The notes under the pieces: generated by a model
The model's database searches: none
Told to the model about the DNA's origin: nothing
The model's input: the letters and a program-made list of their open reading frames with translations, nothing else
Part shown: one piece after another, positions 1 through 7,728 of the stretch
Numbering within the stretch: the first letter of the stretch is position 1
Layout: each line of letters begins with the position of its first letter
Source: Streptomyces flavofungini
GTDB lineage: Bacteria; Actinomycetota; Actinomycetes; Streptomycetales; Streptomycetaceae
Direction: 5' to 3'
DNA length: 64,000 nucleotides
NCBI RefSeq assembly: GCF_030388665.1
Contig: NZ_CP128846.1
Coordinates: 1,488,001 to 1,552,000 of the forward strand
Position numbers and translations under genes: made by a program

Positions 1-58
1 TGGCCGAGGCCGCTCGGGGCGTCGCCGCTCCGGTGCTTCCGTCGGTCGTCGCTGTCAT
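1..58 (-). CDS. shc: Start of squalene-hopene cyclase (partial)
   Basis: Only the first 19 codons lie in the window. ATG is at 56-58 on the minus strand, preceded by a GAAGGGGAAG ribosome-binding site, and the frame reads MTATTDGSTGAATPRAASA to the window edge. The position is directly downstream of the polyprenyl synthase in a hopanoid operon. There the family-standard next gene is squalene-hopene cyclase, whose Streptomyces N-termini I recall as very similar. The identification rests on context plus this short peptide. The catalytic domain is outside the window. Confidence 0.6.
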   Translation of the reverse strand, partial: MTATTDGSTGAATPRAASA

Positions 59-163
59 GGCTTCCCCTTCTACGCAGTGCTTCATCTCTGCTGGGTCCGC
101 CGTCGGCCGGGGCCCTGGAGGGACACAGGCCGGCGACTGCGATTCAGTTGGGGCCGATAGTGA

Positions 164-1225
164 TCATCTCTTTCGTACGACGACGAAGTCGGCGAGCGCG
201 GTGAGCTGCGCCCGCACCTGGTCCGGCATCTGGACCGCGTCCAGAGCCTCGATGGCGACGGCGTGCTGCCGTCGCGCCTCCTCGGCGGTCCACTCGCGGC
301 CGCCCGCCTGCTCGATCAGGGCGGCGCGCGCGGCGAACTCCTCCTCGGAGAAGCTGTCGAAGTCGCTGCTCTTGGCGTCGGCGGCGAGCAGCTCGCCGAG
401 CCGTTCGGAGGCCGGGCCGCCCGCGGCGAGCGCGGCGACCACGGGCAGGGACTTCTTGCGCTGGCGCAGATCGCTCCAGGTCTGCTTGCCGGTGGCCTCG
501 GGGTCGCCCCAGATGCCGAGCAGGTCGTCGACGGCCTGGAAGGCGAGGCCCAGGTGGTAGCCGTACTTCTCCAGGATGTCGGCGGTGGCGTCGTCGGCGC
601 CGCCGAGGACCGCGCCGATGGAGACCGCGCAGGCGAGCAGCGCGCCCGTCTTGTTGCCCTCCATCTCCAGGCACTCCTCGACGGTGACCCGCTCGCGGTG
701 CTCGTAGGAGATGTCCTGCGCCTGGCCGTCGATGAGGGCGCGGGTCGCGGTGGTCAGGCGGCGCGTGGCGCGGCCGGCCTCGACGGTGCCGAGTTCGAGC
801 AGGACCTCGTTGGCGAGGGCGAACAGCGCGTCGCCGACGAGGATCGCCTGCGCGGGGCCGTGCACCTTCCAGACCGTGTCGCGGTGGCGGCGCTGCTCGT
901 CGCCGTCCATCAGGTCGTCGTGCAGGAGCGAGAAGTTGTGGACCAGCTCGACGGCGACGGCGCCGGGCACGCCGGTCTCCGGGCTCGCGCCGGCGGCCTC
1001 CGCGGAGAGCAGGGCGAGCGCCGGGCGCACGGCCTTGCCGCCGTCGCCGACGGACGGGTTGCCCGCCGCGTCGATCCAGCCGAAGTGGTAGGCGGCGACG
1101 GTGTCCATGGGCGGCGCGAGGCGGTCCACGGCGGACCGCAGGACCGGGGTGGCCAGCGTCCGGCCGCGTTCCAGCAGCGCGGTCACGTCCACAGCGGCCG
1201 GTTCGGCCGAGGGCACAGTCGGCAC
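164..1225 (-). CDS. Polyprenyl diphosphate synthase of the hopanoid operon
   Basis: This 353-aa class I trans-prenyltransferase makes linear isoprenyl diphosphate, probably FPP, from IPP/DMAPP for squalene synthesis. The first aspartate-rich motif DDLMD is at about residues 103-107. The second region (VDDLLGIWGD, about 232-241) departs from a strict DDxxD but keeps the leading Asp pair. KxxR-type substrate residues follow (GKQTWSDLRQRKKS). I chose the GTG at 1223-1225 because an AGAGGAGAG ribosome-binding site sits just upstream; the frame stays open further upstream but only inside hpnE. It follows hpnE by 59 bp and precedes shc. Product chain length cannot be read from the sequence with confidence. 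Confidence 0.9.
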   Translation of the reverse strand: MPTVPSAEPAAVDVTALLERGRTLATPVLRSAVDRLAPPMDTVAAYHFGWIDAAGNPSVGDGGKAVRPALALLSAEAAGASPETGVPGAVAVELVHNFSLLHDDLMDGDEQRRHRDTVWKVHGPAQAILVGDALFALANEVLLELGTVEAGRATRRLTTATRALIDGQAQDISYEHRERVTVEECLEMEGNKTGALLACAVSIGAVLGGADDATADILEKYGYHLGLAFQAVDDLLGIWGDPEATGKQTWSDLRQRKKSLPVVAALAAGGPASERLGELLAADAKSSDFDSFSEEEFAARAALIEQAGGREWTAEEARRQHAVAIEALDAVQMPDQVRAQLTALADFVVVRKR

Positions 1226-1284
1226 ATTCTCTCCTCTGGTTCCGGTGCGGGGTTCGTGGGGCCCTGGCCCCACCAGGTCGAGCT

Positions 1285-2691
1285 TCACGCCGCCTCCTCG
1301 AAGAGATGGCCATGAGGGCGGTCGAGTGCGGTCAGGGCCGCCCGGGCTGCGGTGATTCCGCTGCGTACGGCACTTTCCATCGTCGCGGGCCAGCCGGTGG
1401 CGGTCCACGCGCCGGCCAGGTAGAGCCCGGACGCGTTGGTGTGCGCGCCCGGACGCAGGCGGCCGACGCCCGGTGTGGGCGCGAAGGTGGCCGTGCGCTC
1501 CCGGGTCACGAAGAAGTCGAGGACCCGTGCGCCGTGCGCGGCGGGCAGGAGGCGCTCGAGCTCCGGCAGATAGCGCTCCTTGAGCGCCGCCACGGGAGCG
1601 TCGATCTCGTCCTGGGCCGCGGACTGCGACACCGCCAGGTACTGGCCCTCGGCCAGGCCCGAGGCGTCGGTCCGGTCGAAGACCCACTGCACGGGGGTGC
1701 CGAGCGCGGCGAAGAAGGGCCGCTTGAGGACCTTCCGGTCGTACACGACGTGGATGTTCAGGATCGGCGCGGTCTCGATGCCGAGCAGCCGGTCGGGCTC
1801 GTCGAGGGCACCGTCCGGGAGCAGGTCGTGGGTCTCGGCCTGGGGCACGGCGAGCACCACCGTGTCCGCCGGGATGGTCTCGCCGGGAACCTCGACGCGC
1901 CAACCGCCGTTCTCACTACGGGAGATGGAGGTGACACGTGCCCTCAGTTCGGTACGCACGCCCGCCGAGTCGAGCGCCTTGCGGGCCAGACCGTCATGGA
2001 TGTCACCGAGGGGCACCCGTGCCCAGCCGATGTCGGCGGCACCGGGGTCGGAGAGCAGACCGGTCTTGAACACCATCGCGGCGAGGCCGAGCGAGGCGTC
2101 GCCCGCGACGGCGTTGAGGGTGGCGACGCCGACGAGGTCCCACAGGGCCTCGATGGCGCGCTTCGACTGTCCGCGAGCGGCCAGCCAGCTGCCGAAGTCC
2201 TGACTGTCGAGCGCCGGGTCGGCCGGGTCCAGCCCCTTGAGGGCGAGTGCCGCGCGGCCGACGGCGGCGCGCTCGGCCAGCGACAGATGCGGGTAGGTGG
2301 CGAGGCTCGCGGCCAGGTGCAGGGGCACGGGCAGCGCGGTGCGGCGCAGCCGTCCGAGCCGATGCCGGTCGGCGTCGAGCACGGGTACGTCGAGACGTTC
2401 CTGCAGCGGTGCCAGGTGCGCGCCCTCGACCCGGTCGAGGAACCAGCGGTAGGCGGTGCAGCAGCGCAGGTAGACGTGCTGGCCGTTGTCGACGGTCAGC
2501 TCGCCGCGCTGGAAGGAGAAGGCGAGCCCGCCGAGGCGCGGGCGGCCCTCCAGGAGGGTGACGTCGAGGCCGGCGTCGGCCAGGGCGAGGGCTGAGGTGA
2601 TGCCGGCCAGGCCGCCGCCCACGACGACGGCGGAGGCCCGTTTCCCGGCTCCGTCGGCGTCTCCTTCGGGATGCCTGTCGTCCTGCCTCAT
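1285..2691 (-). CDS. hpnE: Hydroxysqualene dehydroxylase HpnE
   Basis: A 468-aa FAD-dependent amine-oxidase/phytoene-desaturase family protein. In the HpnCDE route it removes the hydroxyl from hydroxysqualene to give squalene. An N-terminal Rossmann dinucleotide-binding loop GGGLAG lies at about residues 25-30, followed by an acidic strand end (VTLLEGR). The C-terminus carries a typical FAD-family GLYLAGAWTATGWPATMESA segment. The ATG at 2689-2691 has an AAGGGAGG ribosome-binding site and overlaps the stop of the preceding micro-gene by 4 bases (ATGA), which indicates translational coupling. Older annotation would call it phytoene dehydrogenase; the hpnC/hpnD neighbours decide for HpnE. Confidence 0.93.
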   Translation of the reverse strand: MRQDDRHPEGDADGAGKRASAVVVGGGLAGITSALALADAGLDVTLLEGRPRLGGLAFSFQRGELTVDNGQHVYLRCCTAYRWFLDRVEGAHLAPLQERLDVPVLDADRHRLGRLRRTALPVPLHLAASLATYPHLSLAERAAVGRAALALKGLDPADPALDSQDFGSWLAARGQSKRAIEALWDLVGVATLNAVAGDASLGLAAMVFKTGLLSDPGAADIGWARVPLGDIHDGLARKALDSAGVRTELRARVTSISRSENGGWRVEVPGETIPADTVVLAVPQAETHDLLPDGALDEPDRLLGIETAPILNIHVVYDRKVLKRPFFAALGTPVQWVFDRTDASGLAEGQYLAVSQSAAQDEIDAPVAALKERYLPELERLLPAAHGARVLDFFVTRERTATFAPTPGVGRLRPGAHTNASGLYLAGAWTATGWPATMESAVRSGITAARAALTALDRPHGHLFEEAA

Positions 2692-2801
2692 GCGTCCTCC
2701 CTTTCGGCAGTTGCAGTCTGGGACGCCAAGGTCATGCGGAGGGTTGCCCGCCGTTTGAGGCGGCGTGCGGGACCTGTGCCGGGGCCGTCATATCTGCGCA
2801 T
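2688..2801 (-). CDS. Coupled 37-aa micro-protein between hpnD and hpnE
   Basis: An ATG at 2799-2801 shares one base with the hpnD stop (TGATG), and its TGA at 2688-2690 overlaps the hpnE start (ATGA). The frame therefore exactly bridges the two genes. The product is a basic 37-aa peptide beginning MRRYDGPG and including KRRATLRMTLASQTAT. No membrane segment or known domain is visible. I recall that Streptomyces hopanoid clusters often carry a tiny hypothetical gene here (possibly the DUF6380 group), but I cannot verify this. It may be a functional peptide or simply a device for translational coupling. Confidence 0.65.
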   Translation of the reverse strand: MRRYDGPGTGPARRLKRRATLRMTLASQTATAEREDA

Positions 2802-3751
2802 CACGTACGCCTCCTGACGGCTCCCCGGGAGACGCTGCGCGCGTCCAGCCCGGACAGCCCGCGCACGGCGACGTACGCCTTCTCGCGCCCCGGCAGTGAA
2901 ACGCGGCCCCGCAGGACCGCTTCCGGCTCCCGCTCGATGCGGTCGAGGAGGCGGCGGTAGATCCCCGCCATCGCCGCCACACAGGCGCCGCTGCGCCGGT
3001 CCAGCATGGGCAGTAGGCGGTAGCCCTCGGCGAACAGGGCCCGGGCGCGGCGCACTTCGAAGTGCACCAGGCCCGCGAAGTCCGACCCGGCGGGCGGCTC
3101 ACTGTCGGCGAACCCGGCGGAGCAGCCGAACTTGGCGAGGTCGTCGGCCGGCAGGTAGGTGCGGCCCTCCAGCGCGTCCTCACGAACGTCCCTGAGGATG
3201 TTGGTGAGTTGGAGCGCGAGGCCGAGCGTGTCGGCGTACTCCGGCGCGCGCTCCGCGTGCAGCGCCCCCGGCTCGGTGCCGAAGACACCGAGGGAGAGGC
3301 GCCCGATGGCTCCGGCCACGCACCGGCAGTAGACCTTCAGGTCGTCCCAGGTCTCGTACGTCTCACCGCGCACGTCCATCAGGACGCCGTCGATCAGCTC
3401 GTCGAGACCGCCGAGCGGGATCGGGAAGTGCCGGGCGGCGTGGCTGAGCGCCACGGCCACGGGGTCGGTGTCGTCCTCCGCCACCTCGCCGTCGCGGACA
3501 CGGGCGAGCAGGGCCCGGGTGTCGTTCAGCCGCGCCCCTTTCACCTCCGGCTCCAGGACGCCGTCGCCGATGTCGTCCACGCGCCGGGAGAACGCGTAGA
3601 GCGCGGACATCGCCCGCCGCTGGGGCGCCGGCAGCAACCTGATGCCGTACGCGAAATTGCGTGCCTGCTGCCCGGTCACGGTCTCGCAATAGCTGTATGC
3701 GGCGAGTACCGGCGCGGACACGCGAGGTTCTGACTCCACGGTCCGGCTCAC
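2801..3751 (-). CDS. hpnD: Presqualene diphosphate synthase HpnD
   Basis: A 316-aa squalene/phytoene synthase family protein that condenses two FPP to presqualene diphosphate. Both aspartate-rich motifs are present: DDIGD at about 59-63 and DVRED at about 188-192. The conserved YCETVTGQQARNF entry motif is also there. The start is GTG at 3749-3751, overlapping the hpnC stop by 4 bases (GTGA). The last codon overlaps the micro-gene start. With two paralogous synthases in tandem, the assignment as HpnD rests on closer fit to the HpnD type (RNFAYGIRLLP) and gene order C-D-E. Confidence 0.92.
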   Translation of the reverse strand: MSRTVESEPRVSAPVLAAYSYCETVTGQQARNFAYGIRLLPAPQRRAMSALYAFSRRVDDIGDGVLEPEVKGARLNDTRALLARVRDGEVAEDDTDPVAVALSHAARHFPIPLGGLDELIDGVLMDVRGETYETWDDLKVYCRCVAGAIGRLSLGVFGTEPGALHAERAPEYADTLGLALQLTNILRDVREDALEGRTYLPADDLAKFGCSAGFADSEPPAGSDFAGLVHFEVRRARALFAEGYRLLPMLDRRSGACVAAMAGIYRRLLDRIEREPEAVLRGRVSLPGREKAYVAVRGLSGLDARSVSRGAVRRRT

Positions 3752-4647
3752 CCCTCTCCTCGCAGAACCGCACCCACCTCGCGCACCAGGCGCGGCTTCG
3801 TGGGCTTCGGCGGCCTTGGAAGTACGTCGTATCCGGCGGCGGCGATCGCCGCGACCGCCGCCCTCCCCCCTGCCACGAACCCTGCAAGCAGCAGCTTGAG
3901 CCTGCCGTGGACGCTACCCACCAGGGGGGTGCCTTCATTCAGGAGGCAGCGGGCGCGTTCCGCTTCATATGCAACCAGTGCGCGCACCGACGCGCCTGCC
4001 GTAGGGACGGCCAGATCCCGCTCCTGGACATGAAACCGCTTCATGTCCTCGGCGGGGAGGTAGACGCGGTCACGCTCCAGGTCCTCGCGCACGTCCTGGA
4101 GGTGCTCCACGATCTGCAGCGCCGTGCACACGGAGTCGGAGAGGCGGACCCGCTCGGGCGTCGCGGTGTCGGTGATGGCGAGGACGAGGCGGCCGACGGG
4201 GTTCGCGGACAGCTCGCAGTAGGCCACGAGGTCGTCGTAGGTCTCGTACCGCTTGACGAGCTGGTCCTGGCGGTTGGCCGCGATCAGGCCGAGGAAGGGC
4301 TCGGGGGTCAGCCGGCGGCGGCGCACGGTGGGCGCCAGGGCCCGCAGCAGCGGGTGGCCGGGCTCCTGACCTGCGAAGACCTTGCCGAGGTCGGCTTCGA
4401 AGGCGTCGAGGAGGGCGAGCGGGTCAGCGGCGGCCTCGGGGTCCGCGCCGAGGTAGCGGGCGTGGGCGGCGCCACGGTCGAGGTCGGCGTCGCCGATGTC
4501 GTCGACCAGGCGGGCGTAGCCGTACACGGCCATGAGGTCCTCGCGCCAGGCGCGGGGGAGGAAGAACGGGGCCACGGGAAAGTTCTCGTCCGCGGCTTTG
4601 TCGAGGACGGCGGACGCATCGCGGAGCCGGAGATCGTCCGTAGCCAT
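3748..4647 (-). CDS. hpnC: Hydroxysqualene synthase HpnC
   Basis: A 299-aa squalene/phytoene synthase family protein that converts presqualene diphosphate to hydroxysqualene. The first Asp motif DDIGD is at about 49-53 and the second, DVRED, at about 185-189. The N-terminal ENFPVAPFFLP segment is typical of HpnC. I chose ATG at 4645-4647, with a GGGAG ribosome-binding site 11 bases upstream. A GTG three codons earlier (4654-4656) is possible but sits only 2 bases from that site. It is the first gene of the hopanoid operon. A TAGGAT -10-like hexamer lies at 4687-4692 on the minus strand, without a convincing -35. Confidence 0.9.
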   Translation of the reverse strand: MATDDLRLRDASAVLDKAADENFPVAPFFLPRAWREDLMAVYGYARLVDDIGDADLDRGAAHARYLGADPEAAADPLALLDAFEADLGKVFAGQEPGHPLLRALAPTVRRRRLTPEPFLGLIAANRQDQLVKRYETYDDLVAYCELSANPVGRLVLAITDTATPERVRLSDSVCTALQIVEHLQDVREDLERDRVYLPAEDMKRFHVQERDLAVPTAGASVRALVAYEAERARCLLNEGTPLVGSVHGRLKLLLAGFVAGGRAAVAAIAAAGYDVLPRPPKPTKPRLVREVGAVLRGEG

Positions 4648-4785
4648 TGCCGTCACATCTCCCGTTCTACACTGCCGACCCAAAACATCCTATTTCGGAC
4701 ACGCCGCCTCACCCCCCGCGCGGCCGACCGCACCCGTCGCCACGGTGCCGCGCGATATCGCCCCACTTGCCGCGAATCAGCACCG

Positions 4786-4807
4786 GTACAGCTTACGTTG
4801 TACAACG
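4786..4807. promoter_or_regulatory. Palindromic candidate operator upstream of hpnC
   Basis: A perfect 12-bp palindrome CGTTGTACAACG lies at 4796-4807. An overlapping inverted repeat GTACA-8-TGTAC spans 4786-4803. It is about 140-160 bp upstream of the hpnC start, in the least GC-rich part of the gap. No regulator gene is adjacent. That it is an operator is inference from symmetry alone. Confidence 0.35.
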
Positions 4808-4907
4808 CACACCGAGTCGTCGGGGTGTTCGGCACATCACAACAACGCACCGATTGGCTTCAATCTTCCCTGAACTCGGGTGACTTGAGGGGCTCCTGGT
4901 GCCCGGA

Positions 4908-4955
4908 AACGGGTCAGGGCCCCAGCCGGATGTCCCGGCGGGGCCCTGACCCGTT
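4908..4955. terminator. Terminator of the envelope-polymer operon
   Basis: A perfect 16-bp stem (AACGGGTCAGGGCCCC at 4908-4923 against 4940-4955) with a 16-base loop. It lies about 45 bases past the stop of the ABC ATPase gene, at the end of the seven-gene minus-strand operon. There is no clear T-run, which is usual in Streptomyces. Confidence 0.8.
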
Positions 4956-5001
4956 CGGCCGCCACCCGCGTGCGGCCATTCGGCTACTCACCGGTGAACC
5001 G

Positions 5002-5787
5002 CTACTTACCGGTGAACTTCTCGTACTCCTTGATGACCTCGTCCGTCGGTCCGTCCATCCGCAGCTCGCCGCGCTCCAGCCAGAGCACGCGGTCGCAGGT
5101 GTCACGGATCGACTTGTTGTTGTGGCTCACCAGGAAGACCGTGCCCGCCTCCTTGCGCAGCTCGCGGATGCGGGCCTCGGAGCGCTTCTGGAACTTGCGG
5201 TCACCGGTGGCGAGGGCCTCGTCGATCATCAGGACGTCGTGGTCCTTGGCCGCGGCGATGGAGAACCGCAGGCGGGCGGCCATGCCGGAGGAGTAGGTGC
5301 GCATCGGCAGGGTGATGAAGTCGCCCTTCTCGTTGATGCCGGAGAAGTCGACGATGTCCTGGTAGCGCGACTTGATCTGCTCGCGGCTCATCCCCATCGC
5401 GAGCCCGCCGAGGATCACGTTGCGCTCACCGGTCAGGTCGTTCATGAGGGCCGCGTTCACACCGAGCAGCGAGGGCTGGCCGTCGGTGTACACCTTGCCC
5501 TTCTCGGCGGGGAGCAGCCCGGCGATGGCCCGGAGCAGCGTGGACTTGCCGGAGCCGTTCGACCCGATGAGGCCGATCGCCTCGCCGCGGTAGGCGGTGA
5601 AGCTGACTCCGCGCACGGCGTGCACCTTGCGCACGCCGCGCTCCTCGCCGCGCTTGATGATCCGGCTCAGCGCGGAGGTGGCGCTGCCCTTGCCCGTCTT
5701 GGCGCCGTTGACGCGGTAGACGATGTGCAGCTCGTCCGCGATGACGGTGGGGATGTGCGCCCGGTCGGCGCTCTTGTCGTCAGCCAC
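5002..5787 (-). CDS. Polysaccharide/teichoic-acid export ABC ATPase (Wzt/TagH type)
   Basis: A 261-aa ABC ATPase. Walker A GSNGSGKST is at about 75-82, a YSSGM signature at about 165-169, and Walker B DVLMIDE at about 184-190. The short extended N-terminus before the Walker A and the YSSGMAARL signature are characteristic of the Wzt/TagH/RfbB polymer-export subfamily rather than of drug exporters. It lacks a C-terminal carbohydrate-binding module, so the exporter is of the O9a-independent or TagH-like type. Its start overlaps the permease stop by 8 bases. It should energise export of the glycopolymer made by the upstream genes. Confidence 0.88.
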   Translation of the reverse strand: MADDKSADRAHIPTVIADELHIVYRVNGAKTGKGSATSALSRIIKRGEERGVRKVHAVRGVSFTAYRGEAIGLIGSNGSGKSTLLRAIAGLLPAEKGKVYTDGQPSLLGVNAALMNDLTGERNVILGGLAMGMSREQIKSRYQDIVDFSGINEKGDFITLPMRTYSSGMAARLRFSIAAAKDHDVLMIDEALATGDRKFQKRSEARIRELRKEAGTVFLVSHNNKSIRDTCDRVLWLERGELRMDGPTDEVIKEYEKFTGK

Positions 5788-6709
5788 GGCCGTACCGCTC
5801 CTCCGCCTTCCAGAAGTACACGAAGCCGCCCGCGGCGACGAGCACGGCCCAGCCGACCGCGACCGCCCAGACGTGCGGCGGCAGGTTCTCGGAGCCGTAG
5901 CCGTCGATGAGCGCGAAGCGCATCAGGTCCATGTAGATGGCGGCCGGGTTCCACTGGAGGATGTCGGCGATCCACGCCGGGTGCTCCTTGAGCATCACCG
6001 GGATGGAGAACATCACGCCGGACGCGTACATCCAGGTCCGCATCACGAACGGCATCAGCTGCGCGAGGTCGGGAGTCTTGCTGCCGAGCCTCGCCATGAT
6101 CAGCGCGAGGCCGGTGTTGAAGAGGAACTGCAGCGCGAGCACCGGCAGGATGAGCAGCCAGGAGAGCCGCGGGTAGCTGCCGAAGCCGACCGCCACCACG
6201 AACAGCACGATCATCGAGAACAGCAGCTGCTGGAGCTGCTGCAGGGAGAAGGAGACGGGCAGCGAGGCGCGCGGGAAGTGCAGCGCGCGCACCAGGCCGA
6301 GGTTGCCCGAGATCGCCCGCACGCCCGCCATCACCGAGCTCTGCGTGAAGGTGAAGACGAAGACACCTGTCACGAGGAACGGAATGTACACCTCCCGCTC
6401 CATGCCCCGGTCGGCCTTCAGGATCAGGCCGAAGATGAGGAAGTAGACGAGCGCGTTGAGCAGCGGGGTCGCCACCTGCCACAGCTGGCCGAGCTTGGCC
6501 TGGCTGTACTGGGCGGTGAGCTTCGCCTGCGAGAAGGCGAGGATGAAGTGGCGCCGCCCCCAGAGCTGGCGGACGTACTCGAAAAGACCCGGACGGGCGC
6601 CGCTGACGGACAGGCCGTACTTGGCCGCCAGCTCTGCGGGGGACAGCCCGTCGTCGGGCGACGGTGGCGCGGTCACCGCGACTCCACCGTCCTGCGTTGT
6701 CTCACTCAC
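5780..6709 (-). CDS. Polysaccharide/teichoic-acid export ABC permease (Wzm/TagG type)
   Basis: A 309-aa ABC-2 type membrane protein with about six hydrophobic segments beginning near residue 80. It carries the family-typical LGQLWQVATPLLNALVYFLI segment and a cytoplasmic N-terminus. The start is GTG at 6707-6709; the ribosome-binding site is weak. It partners with the ATPase encoded 8 bases inside its 3' end. The last member of the run before it is a GT2 glycosyltransferase about 100 bp away. Function: transfer of a lipid-linked envelope polymer across the membrane. Confidence 0.87.
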   Translation of the reverse strand: MSETTQDGGVAVTAPPSPDDGLSPAELAAKYGLSVSGARPGLFEYVRQLWGRRHFILAFSQAKLTAQYSQAKLGQLWQVATPLLNALVYFLIFGLILKADRGMEREVYIPFLVTGVFVFTFTQSSVMAGVRAISGNLGLVRALHFPRASLPVSFSLQQLQQLLFSMIVLFVVAVGFGSYPRLSWLLILPVLALQFLFNTGLALIMARLGSKTPDLAQLMPFVMRTWMYASGVMFSIPVMLKEHPAWIADILQWNPAAIYMDLMRFALIDGYGSENLPPHVWAVAVGWAVLVAAGGFVYFWKAEERYGRG

Positions 6710-6807
6710 GAGGGGAAACTTTCGTCTTCAGATGCACGGCCGGTCGGGCGTAGGCGTGGGGGGCCAGGGACCGGAATACGGCCCGAATGTTCTCAGACCC
6801 GAGCTTG

Positions 6808-7728
6808 TCAGATCACAGGAGGTCGGCCCAGCCTGGTCAGGCGCCACACCGTACGCCACTTCATGGGGCGCCGGGGTCCGCTCGGGCTGGTCCAGCCCTC
6901 CTTGAAACCGCCGAACCAGGCCTTCAGGGCGGGCCGCGAGGGGCGCCGGGCGAGGGTGAGCAGGAGCCAGACGCCGAGGTACACGGGCACCAGTGGGGCG
7001 GGCAGGTTGCGGCGGGCCAGCCAGACCCGGTTGCGGGCCACCATGCGGTGGTAGACCGCGTGCCGGGAGGGGGCCGTGGTGGGGTGGAAGAGCACCATGT
7101 CGGCGCGGTAGTCGATCATCCAGCCCGCGTCCAGGGCACGCCAGGCGAGGTCCGTCTCCTCGTGGGCGTAGAAGAAGGCGTCGGGCAGGCCGCCGACCTC
7201 CTTCAGGACCGCGGTGCGCACGGCGTTGGCGCCGCCGAGGAACGTCGTCACGCGGGAGGAGCGCATCGGGTCCGAGGCGCGCAGACGCGGTACGTGACGG
7301 CGCTGGGTGACCCCGGTGTCGGGGTCGGCGATGCGGAAGCTGATGATGCCGAGCTCGGGGTCCGCCGCGAAGGCCGCGCGGCACAGCTCGGCGGTGTCGG
7401 TGTGCGCGAGCAGCCCGTCGTCGTCGAGGAAGAGCAGGATGTCGACGTCGGTGCCGCCAGGACCGAAGGCCTCGATGCCCACGTTGCGCCCGCCCGGGAT
7501 GCCCAGGTTCTCGGGCAGTTCCATGGTGCGCACGCCCTCGGGCACGTCCGGCACGGGGGCGCCGTTGCCGACGACGACCACCTCGACCCGGTCGCCGTCC
7601 TGCTTGGCGACCGAGTCGAGCAGGGCGCGCAGCTCCTGCGGGCGGTTGCCCATGGTGATGACGACCGCGCCGACCTTGAGCGGCGCGGCCGGCGTCCCCG
7701 GTGTGCCGGAGGGGCTCGGTGTGCTCAC
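6808..7728 (-). CDS. GT2-family glycosyltransferase
   Basis: A 306-aa rhamnosyl/galactofuranosyl-type family 2 glycosyltransferase. The N-terminal nucleotide-sugar fold reads VGAVVITMGNRPQEL. The metal-binding DDD is at about 102-104 and a catalytic-type EETDLAWR at about 190-197, as in actinobacterial GT2 enzymes. A C-terminal hydrophobic segment (VPVYLGVWLLLTLA) suggests membrane association. The start is GTG at 7726-7728, overlapping the stop of the upstream CDP-alcohol phosphotransferase by 4 bases (GTGA), so a longer ORF reading back into that gene is spurious. It probably adds sugar units to the polymer. Confidence 0.88.
   Translation of the reverse strand: MSTPSPSGTPGTPAAPLKVGAVVITMGNRPQELRALLDSVAKQDGDRVEVVVVGNGAPVPDVPEGVRTMELPENLGIPGGRNVGIEAFGPGGTDVDILLFLDDDGLLAHTDTAELCRAAFAADPELGIISFRIADPDTGVTQRRHVPRLRASDPMRSSRVTTFLGGANAVRTAVLKEVGGLPDAFFYAHEETDLAWRALDAGWMIDYRADMVLFHPTTAPSRHAVYHRMVARNRVWLARRNLPAPLVPVYLGVWLLLTLARRPSRPALKAWFGGFKEGWTSPSGPRRPMKWRTVWRLTRLGRPPVI

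Larger units (their letters stand above)
4648..5001. other. Intergenic region upstream of hpnC
   Basis: About 350 bases without a gene. It holds the presumed hpnC promoter (TAGGAT at 4687-4692, minus strand), a palindrome at 4786-4807 and the strong terminator of the neighbouring ABC-transporter operon at 4908-4955. The stretch from about 4740 to 4870 is visibly less GC-rich than the coding DNA around it, as expected of a control region. No credible ORF is seen. Confidence 0.7.

Noticed and set aside
3661..5910. 749-aa plus-strand ORF spanning hpnC and the ABC ATPase region
   Set aside because: It runs through a terminator and two well-supported minus-strand genes and has no family features.
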